A DNA stretch of 64,000 nucleotides from positions 23,439 to 87,438 of the forward strand of contig URCA01000012.1 in the NCBI GenBank assembly GCA_900546265.1, given 5' to 3'. The notes below the pieces were generated by a model, which searched no databases, was not told the origin of the DNA, and saw only the letters and a program-made list of their open reading frames with translations. The stretch's first letter is position 1. Each line of letters opens with the position of its first letter. The DNA comes from an uncultured Oscillospiraceae bacterium. Its GTDB lineage: Bacteria; Bacillota; Clostridia; Oscillospirales; Acutalibacteraceae. Shown here one piece after another: positions 1 to 6,730 of this stretch. A program made the translations under genes and the position numbers.

Positions 1-555
1 TGCGACAACCGCGCCCAGCTGCTGCCCACCGTTCAGTCCCGGTCGGTGTGCATCCCCCTGGGCGGCGTGCCGGAGGAGGAAGCCCTGCCCCTGCTGCGGC
101 AGCAGCTGCCCGATGCCGGCGAGGAGGAGCTGAAGCGGGCCCTCATCGTGTTCGGCGGCGTGATTGGCCAGGTTCTCCACGGGATGGAGGAGGGCACGTT
201 CCGTCGGGTGCTGGAGTTGGCCCCCGCCCTGGCGGCCGCCGTCGCCGCCCCGGACGAAATCGAGCTGCTCCGCCTGACCGCTGGCCTGGATAAGGACAAG
301 GAGGCTCTGGATGGGGTGCTCGGGGCGCTGCGGTGGATCTTCCGCGACGCGCTGGCCGCTCGCTGCGGGGCCGCTTCCCGTCTGTCCACCTCGCCTGAAA
401 CGGCGGACAAGCTGGCCCGCGCCCTCACCCGGGCGCAGCTCATGGCCCTGCTGGAAACGGTGGAGGGGCTGGAGCAGGCCCGCCTGCGCAACATGAACGC
501 CACCCTGTTTGTCACCCTGTTCTGCGCCCGCCTGCGGGCCGCGGCCGGGCGGTGA
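1..555 (+). CDS. holB: DNA polymerase III delta' subunit, C-terminal part (cut by window edge)
   Basis: The reading frame is open from base 1 and stops with TGA at 553-555, so the 5' part lies outside the window. The visible start of the frame reads LLPTVQSRS, the clamp-loader motif (normally LLPTIxSRC) that follows the AAA+ core of HolB/DnaX-type proteins. The remaining roughly 165 residues are helical and Leu/Ala-rich, as in the delta' C-terminal collar domain. The protein would be part of the clamp loader that places the beta clamp on primed DNA. The neighbour 31 bases downstream is ricT/yaaT, and the holB-yaaT order is common in Firmicutes, which supports the call. Confidence 0.85.
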   Translation, partial: CDNRAQLLPTVQSRSVCIPLGGVPEEEALPLLRQQLPDAGEEELKRALIVFGGVIGQVLHGMEEGTFRRVLELAPALAAAVAAPDEIELLRLTAGLDKDKEALDGVLGALRWIFRDALAARCGAASRLSTSPETADKLARALTRAQLMALLETVEGLEQARLRNMNATLFVTLFCARLRAAAGR

Positions 556-585
556 ACTTTTCTATAAACGATAGGAGACAAGCGA

Positions 586-1452
586 ATGGCTGTGATTATC
601 GGCGTCCGTTTTAAGAATACCGGCAAGGTCTATTATTTCGATCCCGGCCAAAACCAGCTGGAAAAGGGCAGTCTGGTGGTGGTGGAAACCGCCCGCGGCA
701 TCGAATGCGGCGAGGTGGTCATCCCCAATAAGGAGGTGGCCGATTCCACCATCGTCAAGCCCCTGAAGCCGGTGCTGCGCCCCGCCACGCCGGAGGATAA
801 GCGGCGGGCCAAGGAGAACGCGGAAAAGGAACAGCGGGCCATGCGGGTCTGCCAGGAGAAAATCGCGGCCCATAAGCTGGATATGAAGCTGGTGGACGTG
901 GAATACACCTTTGACAATTCCAAGATCCTGTTTTACTTTACCGCCGACGGCCGGGTCGATTTTCGGGATTTGGTCAAGGATCTCGCCTCCGTTTTTCGCA
1001 CCCGCATCGAGCTGCGGCAAATTGGCGTGCGGGACGAGGCCAAGATGCTGGGGGGCCTTGGCATCTGCGGCCGTCCCTTCTGCTGCTCCCAGTTTCTCAG
1101 CGATTTTCAGCCCGTGTCCATCAAGATGGCCAAGGAGCAGGGCCTGTCCCTGAACCCCACCAAGATTTCCGGCTCCTGCGGCCGCCTGATGTGCTGCCTG
1201 AAATATGAGCAGGACGCGTATGAGTCCCTGCTGCGCATGACCCCCAAGGTGGGTGCTTTGGTTACCACCAAGGAGGGCAAGGGCGTGGTCTGCGACGCCA
1301 ATATTCTCACCGGCGTGGTCAAGGTGCGGCTGGACAAATCCCCCGATTCCCCGCCCGTGGTGATGGATCGCAAGGATGTCAAGGTCATCCGGGACGGCAA
1401 GCTCAAGGTGGGCAAGGAGGAACGGGCCAATTTGTCGAACCTGGAAGAATAA
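586..1452 (+). CDS. ricT: PSP1-domain protein RicT/YaaT
   Basis: This 288-residue protein has the PSP1 fold seen in YaaT/RicT. It opens with a MAVIIGVRFKNTGK-type start and has a cysteine-rich centre: GICGRPFCCSQFL (about residues 160-172) and SGSCGRLMCCLKYE (about 196-209). In Bacillus, RicT works with RicA and RicF in a Fe-S-containing complex that stimulates RNase Y processing and influences sporulation and competence. Only RicT is visible here. An AGGAGA site stands just before the ATG. It follows holB closely, as in other Firmicutes, and is probably co-transcribed with it. Confidence 0.88.
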   Translation: MAVIIGVRFKNTGKVYYFDPGQNQLEKGSLVVVETARGIECGEVVIPNKEVADSTIVKPLKPVLRPATPEDKRRAKENAEKEQRAMRVCQEKIAAHKLDMKLVDVEYTFDNSKILFYFTADGRVDFRDLVKDLASVFRTRIELRQIGVRDEAKMLGGLGICGRPFCCSQFLSDFQPVSIKMAKEQGLSLNPTKISGSCGRLMCCLKYEQDAYESLLRMTPKVGALVTTKEGKGVVCDANILTGVVKVRLDKSPDSPPVVMDRKDVKVIRDGKLKVGKEERANLSNLEE

Positions 1453-1486
1453 TGCCCGCCTGGCAGAAATTTTAACACAAAACCGG

Positions 1487-1514
1487 TTGCAATTTCGCCG
1501 CGGTATGGTATTAT
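1487..1514 (+). promoter_or_regulatory. Probable sigma-A promoter of the ferredoxin gene
   Basis: TTGCAA at 1487-1492 and TATTAT at 1509-1514 are separated by 16 bases. The pair lies 33 bases before the ferredoxin start codon and after the ricT stop. TATAAA at 1512 is an alternative -10. Confidence 0.5.
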
Positions 1515-1546
1515 AAAAAAGAACATAATATAGGAGGTGCTTTTCA

Positions 1547-1717
1547 ATGGCATATAAGATTTCCGACGACTGCATTTCTTGCGGTGCGTGCGAGGCGGAA
1601 TGCCCCGTGTCCGCTATCTCCGAAGGGGATGGCAAATATGAAATCAACCCCGAGCTTTGCACCGAGTGCGGCAGCTGCGCGGATGTTTGCCCCGTTGGCG
1701 CTCCTCAGGGCGAATAA
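1547..1717 (+). CDS. Small 2[4Fe-4S] bacterial-type ferredoxin
   Basis: This 56-residue protein is preceded by TAGGAGGTG seven bases upstream of ATG. It contains two classical CxxCxxCxxxCP motifs: CISCGACEAECP (residues 9-20) and CTECGSCADVCP (residues 37-48). This is the eight-cysteine pattern of clostridial ferredoxins, which carry low-potential electrons for pyruvate:ferredoxin oxidoreductase, hydrogenases and similar enzymes in the cytoplasm. The length and the absence of extra domains fit this family. It has its own promoter and looks monocistronic. Confidence 0.92.
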   Translation: MAYKISDDCISCGACEAECPVSAISEGDGKYEINPELCTECGSCADVCPVGAPQGE

Positions 1718-1822
1718 GTGATTTCGTAACGCGTTGCCGGGCGGCCCCAGCGGGGACGCCCGGCAATTGTCGTTTTCCGGCGGGCCGCGCGCCCGGTATT
1801 TTCACAGGAAGGAGGGGCGGCC

Positions 1823-2529
1823 ATGGCCATCCGGTATGAACCTCTGGACGGCGGGATGGCCGTGGCGGTGGACGACTTCTGCGGCTTCGGCGCCGACGCC
1901 CTGTTCCTGGCCCGCTTCGCCTCGCCGAGGCCCGGCGAGCGGGTGGTGGATCTCGGCACCGGCTGCGGCATCCTGCCGGTTCTTCTCCTGCGGGATTCCG
2001 CCGCCGCCCATGTGACCGGCGTGGAAATTCAGCCCGCCGCCGCCGCGCTCGCCCGCCGATCGGTGGCGCGCAGCGGCCTGGACGGCCGGGCCGCCGTCCT
2101 CTGCGCCTCCTGGACGGATTTGGATGGTCTCCTGCCCCGGGAAGGTTTCACCTGGTGGTGTGCAACCCGCCCTATTTCCCGCCCGGATCCGGGCGGGAAA
2201 GCGCGTCGTCCGCCGCCCGCCTGGCCCGGCACGAGCAGCCGGGCACCCTGGACGAGGTGGTTGCCGCCGCGTCCCGGCTGCTGCGCTTCGGCGGCCGGTT
2301 CTGCCTCTGCCACCGGCCGGAGCGGCTGGCGGATGTCGTGGCCGCCCTGCGCCGCCGCGGGCTGGAGCCCAAGCGGCTGCGCACCGTGCAGGGCGCCGCC
2401 GCGTCCGCCCCCTGGCTGCTGCTCCTGGAGGCCAAAAAGGGCGGCAAACCCGGCTTGCGATGGGAACCGCCCTGGCTCCAGGACCATCCGGCGCAGATGC
2501 GGGAGATATACGGCGGGGATACGCCGTAA
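1823..2529 (+). pseudogene. tRNA1(Val) adenine-37 N6-methyltransferase (TrmN6-like), frameshifted
   Basis: The N-terminal frame from ATG 1823 encodes a class I SAM-binding domain: DFCGFGADALFLA, then VVDLGTGCGILPVLLL (motif I, about residues 40-55), then VTGVEIQ. Around 2140-2155 this frame loses similarity, while the next frame begins with VVCNPPYFPPG. That is the NPPY motif of N6-adenine methyltransferases, and the frame continues to TGA at 2529. Together the two frames make one normal-length TrmN6-like protein, so one base appears to be missing just before the NPPY codons. The gene may be a pseudogene or the base may be a sequencing or assembly error. It lies directly upstream of rsmI, another RNA methyltransferase gene, as in many Firmicutes. 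The upstream GGAAGGAGGGG site supports start 1823. Confidence 0.75.
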
Positions 2530-2561
2530 ATACTATACGGACTGTTGAGGTGAAATCGGCT

Positions 2562-3386
2562 ATGAGCGGCCGTTTGACTTTGGTGGGCACGCCCATCGGC
2601 AACCTGTCGGATATGTCGCCCCGGGCGGTGGAGGCCCTGGAGGCCTGCGATTTTATCGCCGCGGAGGATACCCGCGTCACCCTCCGCCTGCTGAACCATT
2701 TCGGCGTCAAAAAGCCCCTGGTCAGCTATTATGAGCACAATAAGCGGACGAGGGGAGAGGCGCTGTGCGCCCGCCTGCTCGCGGGGGAGAACGGGGTGCT
2801 GGTCAGCGACGCGGGGATGCCTGCCATCTCCGATCCCGGGGAGGATCTGGTGGCCCTCTGTCATGAAAAGGGCATTCCGGTGGGGGTGGTGCCCGGTCCC
2901 AGCGCGGTGGTCACCGCCCTGGCCATCGCCGGCCTGCCCACCGGCCGTTTCACCTTCGAGGGGTTTCTCAGTATGAACAAGCGCAGCCGGCGGGAGCATC
3001 TGGCGTCGCTGAAAGCCGAGCCCCGCACCATGGTGTTCTACGAGGCGCCCCACAAGCTGCCCTATACCCTGGCGGATCTCCTGGAGGCCCTGGGCGATCG
3101 GCGTATCGCTCTGGTGCGGGAGCTGACCAAGATCCACGAGGAAGTGGTGCGCACCACCTTGGCCGAGGCCGCCGCCCGGTACCGGGAGGAAGCGCCCCGG
3201 GGGGAATTCGTGGTGGTGGTCGAGGGCGCTGCCCCGCCACAGGCCCCGCCCGCCTCTCCGGAGGACGGGGCGACCCTGGCCGGAGCGTACGTGCGCGAGG
3301 GGCTGTCTCCCTCCGAGGCCGCCAAGCGCGCGGCGGCCGAGACCGGGCTGAAAAAGGGCGATATCTACCGCCTGTTGATGGAATAG
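2562..3386 (+). CDS. rsmI: 16S rRNA (cytidine-1402-2'-O)-methyltransferase
   Basis: The protein is 274 residues long and starts MSGRLTLVGTPIGN; GTPIGN is the family hallmark of tetrapyrrole-methylase-fold RsmI enzymes. Other family signatures are AAEDTR (about 35), HN, VSDAGMPAISDPG (about 85-97) and VPGPSA (about 115). It 2'-O-methylates C1402 of 16S rRNA in the decoding centre, acting with RsmH. The frame is open far upstream, but ATG 2562 with TGAGGTGAAA before it gives the family-standard N-terminus. It follows the frameshifted methyltransferase by about 30 bases and is probably in the same transcript. Confidence 0.93.
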   Translation: MSGRLTLVGTPIGNLSDMSPRAVEALEACDFIAAEDTRVTLRLLNHFGVKKPLVSYYEHNKRTRGEALCARLLAGENGVLVSDAGMPAISDPGEDLVALCHEKGIPVGVVPGPSAVVTALAIAGLPTGRFTFEGFLSMNKRSRREHLASLKAEPRTMVFYEAPHKLPYTLADLLEALGDRRIALVRELTKIHEEVVRTTLAEAAARYREEAPRGEFVVVVEGAAPPQAPPASPEDGATLAGAYVREGLSPSEAAKRAAAETGLKKGDIYRLLME

Positions 3387-3423
3387 CGGCGCCGGGAGCG
3401 CCTGCGGAGAGGAAGGACAAGAT

Positions 3424-4020
3424 ATGACGGCAATGCTTTTGGACGGATTCTTTTCCCAGCTGGGGGTGGGCAATTACATCATGCTCGGCGTGATGGTGGT
3501 CGGCGTGGTGGTGCTGTACATCTGGGGCAGCCATTATAAGGGCAAGGACAGCCGGGCCGAAATGCTTCAGCGCCGGTACGGCTTGATGGACGCGGATAAG
3601 CTGGCCGAGGTGCCGGACGAGGAGCTGGTGGAGGCTGTGGTGGCCAACATCATGGCCAAGGTGGACAAGCGCCGTCCTGATGCCTATAAAACGGTGTCTC
3701 AGCTGTCCCACGGCCGCAACGCGGTGTACTGCGTGTGGCTCATCTGCAAGGAGCTGGACGCGGGCAGCTTTGAGGAGGTGCTCGAGGGCCCCTCCGCTGT
3801 GTTCCTGGAGCTGGCGGCCGACGGTTTTGACGCCGTGGGCGCGCCGGGCTGCGCCGCCGCGGTGCGGAGCGTCCTCACCGCCTCCTCCGAGGAGGAGCGG
3901 GCGGAACTCCACGCCGATTTCCTGGAGCAGGCCGAGGTCGAGCAGCCCCTGGAAAAGTGCGTGGAATACATCCGGGACAATCCCGACGAATTCCTGGACG
4001 AGGGGATTCTGGGCCGGTAA
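3424..4020 (+). CDS. Membrane-anchored hypothetical protein
   Basis: This 198-residue protein has one hydrophobic segment near the N-terminus (about residues 18-35, MLGVMVVGVVVLYIWG). A basic stretch and a long acidic helical domain follow. An AGAGGAAGGA site lies before ATG 3424. I do not recognise a family. The C-terminal part is rich in Glu and Ala and has no obvious catalytic motif, so a cytoplasmic helical domain tethered to the membrane is the most that can be said. It follows rsmI by 37 bases and ends at a pair of terminators facing spoVT. Confidence 0.7.
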   Translation: MTAMLLDGFFSQLGVGNYIMLGVMVVGVVVLYIWGSHYKGKDSRAEMLQRRYGLMDADKLAEVPDEELVEAVVANIMAKVDKRRPDAYKTVSQLSHGRNAVYCVWLICKELDAGSFEEVLEGPSAVFLELAADGFDAVGAPGCAAAVRSVLTASSEEERAELHADFLEQAEVEQPLEKCVEYIRDNPDEFLDEGILGR

Positions 4021-4030
4021 TGCCAAGAGA

Positions 4031-4070
4031 CCGCCGCGAAAGAGGAGCCTCCTCTGCCGCGGCGGCCTTT
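4031..4070. terminator. Intrinsic terminator after the 3424 gene
   Basis: CCGCCGCG pairs with CGCGGCGG, with an inner AGAGGAG/CTCCTCT-type stem. The 3' side is followed by CCTTTT, reading on the plus strand. Confidence 0.75.
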
Positions 4071-4090
4071 TATGTCTGCGGGAGTTAAAA

Positions 4091-4125
4091 CAAAAGCCGG
4101 GAGACCAAGCATCTCCCGGCTTTTG
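4091..4125. terminator. Bidirectional terminator between the plus-strand genes and spoVT
   Basis: CAAAAGCCGGGAGA and TCTCCCGGCTTTTG form a perfect 14-bp stem with A and T runs on both sides. It can end transcription from both directions and lies three bases beyond the spoVT stop. Confidence 0.85.
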
Positions 4126-4128
4126 CGT

Positions 4129-4671
4129 TTATTCCTCCATCTGCTTGCCCAGGAACGCCGCCGCCACCTGGCAGAGCTTCACGTCGCTCTCGCCCGGGAT
4201 GGCGCCGCTTTCGGGCAGCATCATGCATACCGCGCCGGTCACGTCGCCCGCCGCCACGATGGGGGCCACCACCGCTGCGTACCGATCCACCGATTCCACC
4301 GGCTGCAGCCGTCTCGCGTCACCCGCCTTGGCCACGTGGGTCTGCCGCTGGTCCATGACCTCCTCGAGCTGGCCGGAAATCCGCCGCTCCAGGAAATCCT
4401 TCTTGGCGCCGCCCGCCGCGGCCACCACGTGATCCCGGTCGCAGATGAGCACCGTCAGCCCGCAGGCCCGGGACATCACGTCCGCGTACTGGGCCGCAAA
4501 GGGAGACATTTCGCCCACTGGGGAATATTTCTTAAAGACGACCTCGCCGTCGTTATCGGTGAAAATTTCGAGCGGGTCCCCTTCGCGGATCCGCATGGTG
4601 CGCCGGATTTCTTTCGGTATGACCACACGACCTAAGTCGTCGATTCTTCTGACAATTCCTGTTGCTTTCAT
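4129..4671 (-). CDS. spoVT: Stage V sporulation protein T
   Basis: The protein is 180 residues long, the usual SpoVT size. The first about 50 residues form an AbrB-type swapped-hairpin DNA-binding domain (MKATGIVRRIDDLGRVVIPKEIRR). The rest is a GAF-like domain (about 55-178). SpoVT is a forespore regulator that tunes sigma-G genes, and its presence points to an endospore former. The gene is monocistronic, with TAAGCGATG-type spacing behind an AGGA site, and it marks the last core gene before an A+T-rich island. Confidence 0.93.
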   Translation of the reverse strand: MKATGIVRRIDDLGRVVIPKEIRRTMRIREGDPLEIFTDNDGEVVFKKYSPVGEMSPFAAQYADVMSRACGLTVLICDRDHVVAAAGGAKKDFLERRISGQLEEVMDQRQTHVAKAGDARRLQPVESVDRYAAVVAPIVAAGDVTGAVCMMLPESGAIPGESDVKLCQVAAAFLGKQMEE

Positions 4672-4773
4672 CGCTTATCCTCCGTCTGTCGTTTTCTAAG
4701 GCCGGCCGCCGCCGTTGCTTTTTCATAGCAAGGTTATTGTCTGCACCCAAAGAAAATTTATACGGAGAAACTT

Positions 4774-4928
4774 TCAAAATTTGTAAGAGGTTTGTTGGAT
4801 ATTTGCGACCGCTTTCCCCAAAACATATTGTGCCAGAGCGTTCTTTTGTTCCTCGTCAAGAAGCATAAATAGTTTTTCTCCAATCTGTTTGCCGAATTCT
4901 TCTATGTCAAAAACAGATAATGTCCCAT
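4774..4928 (-). pseudogene. Small gene broken in a five-T run downstream of the histidine kinase
   Basis: On the minus strand, ATG 4928 follows AAGAAGGTGGTC and encodes MGHYLFLT, then stops. The +1 frame from the same place reads DIEEFGKQIGEKLFMLLDEE and continues in a well-behaved helical sequence to TGA at 4774. Adding one T to the five-T run (plus-strand A run 4909-4913) fuses the two into a protein of about 50 residues. It lies right after the kinase stop, so it would be the last gene of the operon. The family is unknown. It could be a true pseudogene, a homopolymer error or a programmed slip site. Confidence 0.4.
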
Positions 4929-4965
4929 ATGACCACCTTCTTTATATTGCATGGTTCTCTTCATA

Positions 4966-5979
4966 TTATTTCTTCAGGAACAGGGAAAAGGTGCTGCCGT
5001 TTTCATCGGATGCCACCTTGATGTACCCGTTCTGCTTATTCACAATATCACGGGTAAGATACAAGCCGATTCCTACACCGTCAACCCCTGCCGACTGCTT
5101 TCCACGGTAAAACCTGCCGAAGATCTTTGCCTGTTCTTCTTCGGGAATCCCAATCCCATTGTCGGATATATCCAGCCGCAGATAGGATGGGTATTCGGTG
5201 ATTTTTAAACCCACAACGCCGCCGTTAGGCGTGTATTTCACAGCATTGTCAAGCACATTGGTAATGGCCTCCGCCGTCCAGTTAAAATCGAGCAGGGCTT
5301 CAAAGGTCTGTTCGCAGTCAAAGGTAATGGTGATGTTTTTCCCTCTTGCCTTGGCATAAACCGTTTTTACCGCTTGCAGAACAATATCATTCAGGCTGTT
5401 TCTTTCAGGTTTCAGACGGATAATGCCGCTTTCCAGACGGGACATTTTAATCAGGCTGTTTGTCAAAAAGGTCAGCTTTTCAAGGGATGTTTGCAGGGTG
5501 GCAACATATTCGTTTCGCTCCTCATCGGACAACGCTTTATCACCGAGCAGCTGCGCAAAGGTATTTGCCGCCGCTACCGGCGTTTTGATTTGGTGGGATA
5601 TATCGGAAATCAAGGTCTTGATATGCTCTTTTTCCTGCGCCAACATCTTATTTTGCGCCGTCAAAATGTTGCGTAGTTTTAAGAGCTGATGCTGTAAACG
5701 AGCAGTCAGCGTATCCTCGGCTTCAGAAAATATGTGGCGTTCCTGTTGTTCCACCAAAGCCTCAATAAGCAGCGCAATCTCCTCCAAGAGATTATCGTTA
5801 TAGCGGTTGTGCAGAAAGTCCAACAGAAACAACAACCCGCATAAAAGCACAAAAGCGGAAACGATAAAAAGCATACGGAAAAGAATGTCCTCCATAAAAA
5901 AGAACACACCAATAGATACCGCCGCTGTGGCAGTACCTGTAATTAAAATTAGTTTTCTGTAAATTCCAAAATGCTTCAT
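4966..5979 (-). CDS. Sensor histidine kinase (BceS/VanS-like)
   Basis: The kinase has 337 residues. Two adjacent N-terminal membrane segments (about residues 8-28 and 31-52) leave almost no extracellular loop, as in intramembrane-sensing kinases of antimicrobial-peptide modules. The HisKA motif SDISHQIKTP places the phospho-accepting His near residue 129. The ATPase domain has NVLDNAVKYTP (N box), DNGIGIPEEEQ (G1) and GVGIGLYLTRDIV (G2). Start 5979 is preferred over 5985 because GGAG then sits seven bases upstream. The reading frame overlaps the response-regulator stop, so the two are translationally coupled. It probably senses stress detected by the adjacent ABC permease. Confidence 0.88.
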   Translation of the reverse strand: MKHFGIYRKLILITGTATAAVSIGVFFFMEDILFRMLFIVSAFVLLCGLLFLLDFLHNRYNDNLLEEIALLIEALVEQQERHIFSEAEDTLTARLQHQLLKLRNILTAQNKMLAQEKEHIKTLISDISHQIKTPVAAANTFAQLLGDKALSDEERNEYVATLQTSLEKLTFLTNSLIKMSRLESGIIRLKPERNSLNDIVLQAVKTVYAKARGKNITITFDCEQTFEALLDFNWTAEAITNVLDNAVKYTPNGGVVGLKITEYPSYLRLDISDNGIGIPEEEQAKIFGRFYRGKQSAGVDGVGIGLYLTRDIVNKQNGYIKVASDENGSTFSLFLKK

Positions 5980-5981
5980 CG

Positions 5982-6647
5982 TCATTCTCCAAGGGTATAG
6001 CCCATACCAAAAACCGTCACAATGTATTCTTGATTTTCATCATTCAGTTTCTGCCGCAGCCGTTTAATATTCACCCGCACTGTATTGTCATCCACAAAGT
6101 TTCCGTCTATATCCCAAAGCTGTTCTAAAAGCATTGCCTTTGTAACAACCCTGCCCCTGTTTTCCATTAGATAAAGGAGCAGTTTGTATTCCGTTGATGT
6201 CAGGTGTATTTCCTGGCCCTTCATCAAAACAAGGCATTTTTCTTTATCCACTTCTAAATCCCGATATCGAATACGGGCAGCTCCGCCGCCCGTCCGTTTT
6301 AAGACTGCCAGCACCTTTTTTCGCAAAACCTCAATAGGAAAGGGTTTAGATATATAGTCATCACAACCTGCCGAAAAGCCGGAAAGCATATCTTCCTCGG
6401 TGTCGTTGGCGGTCAGAAACAAAACAGGTGTTTCAGAGGTTTCACGGATTTTTTTGCAAAACTCCAGACCGCTGCCGTCGGGCAGGTTAATATCGAGCAG
6501 GAACAAATCATATTTTTGCTTTTGGTATTGCTGCAAGGCTTCTAAATAGCCATAGACCGCCGTGACCGTATGCTCGTCCTTTTTTAAGGCAATCGAAATG
6601 CCTTTGCTCAAAATTTTATCATCTTCCAGTAAAAAGATATTTGTCAT
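5982..6647 (-). CDS. OmpR/PhoB-family response regulator
   Basis: The protein has 221 residues. The receiver domain (1-115) carries the acidic pair LLEDD and the predicted phosphorylation site Asp52 in LFLLDINLPDGSG. T in LFLTAND and K in ISKPF are the switch residues. The C-terminal winged helix (about 125-220) ends GFGMGYTL-like, as in OmpR proteins. ATG 6647 gives the standard start; a TTG at 6674 is in frame but would add unusual residues. The likely targets are the directly repeated TTACAATC sites in front of the ABC ATPase gene. Confidence 0.9.
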   Translation of the reverse strand: MTNIFLLEDDKILSKGISIALKKDEHTVTAVYGYLEALQQYQKQKYDLFLLDINLPDGSGLEFCKKIRETSETPVLFLTANDTEEDMLSGFSAGCDDYISKPFPIEVLRKKVLAVLKRTGGGAARIRYRDLEVDKEKCLVLMKGQEIHLTSTEYKLLLYLMENRGRVVTKAMLLEQLWDIDGNFVDDNTVRVNIKRLRQKLNDENQEYIVTVFGMGYTLGE

Positions 6648-6683
6648 AGCCGCAAAACGCACCACCTTCCTCAATATGCAGAG

Positions 6684-6724
6684 TTGCGGGAACAGACGCA
6701 GCGGCGCTGCGTCTGTTCCCGCAA
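6684..6724. repeat. Perfect 19-bp hairpin between permease and response regulator genes
   Basis: A 19-base arm (6684-6702) and its exact complement (6706-6724) flank a three-base loop. No T run follows on the minus strand, so a simple rho-independent terminator is doubtful. An RNA-processing, stability or partial-termination element separating ABC and two-component expression is more likely. Confidence 0.7.
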
Positions 6725-6730
6725 ACTCAC

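Noticed and set aside
4662..4868. Plus-strand frame MLSSLILRLSF... upstream of spoVT
   Set aside because: It overlaps the spoVT leader and the broken minus-strand gene, and it has no ribosome-binding site or motif.
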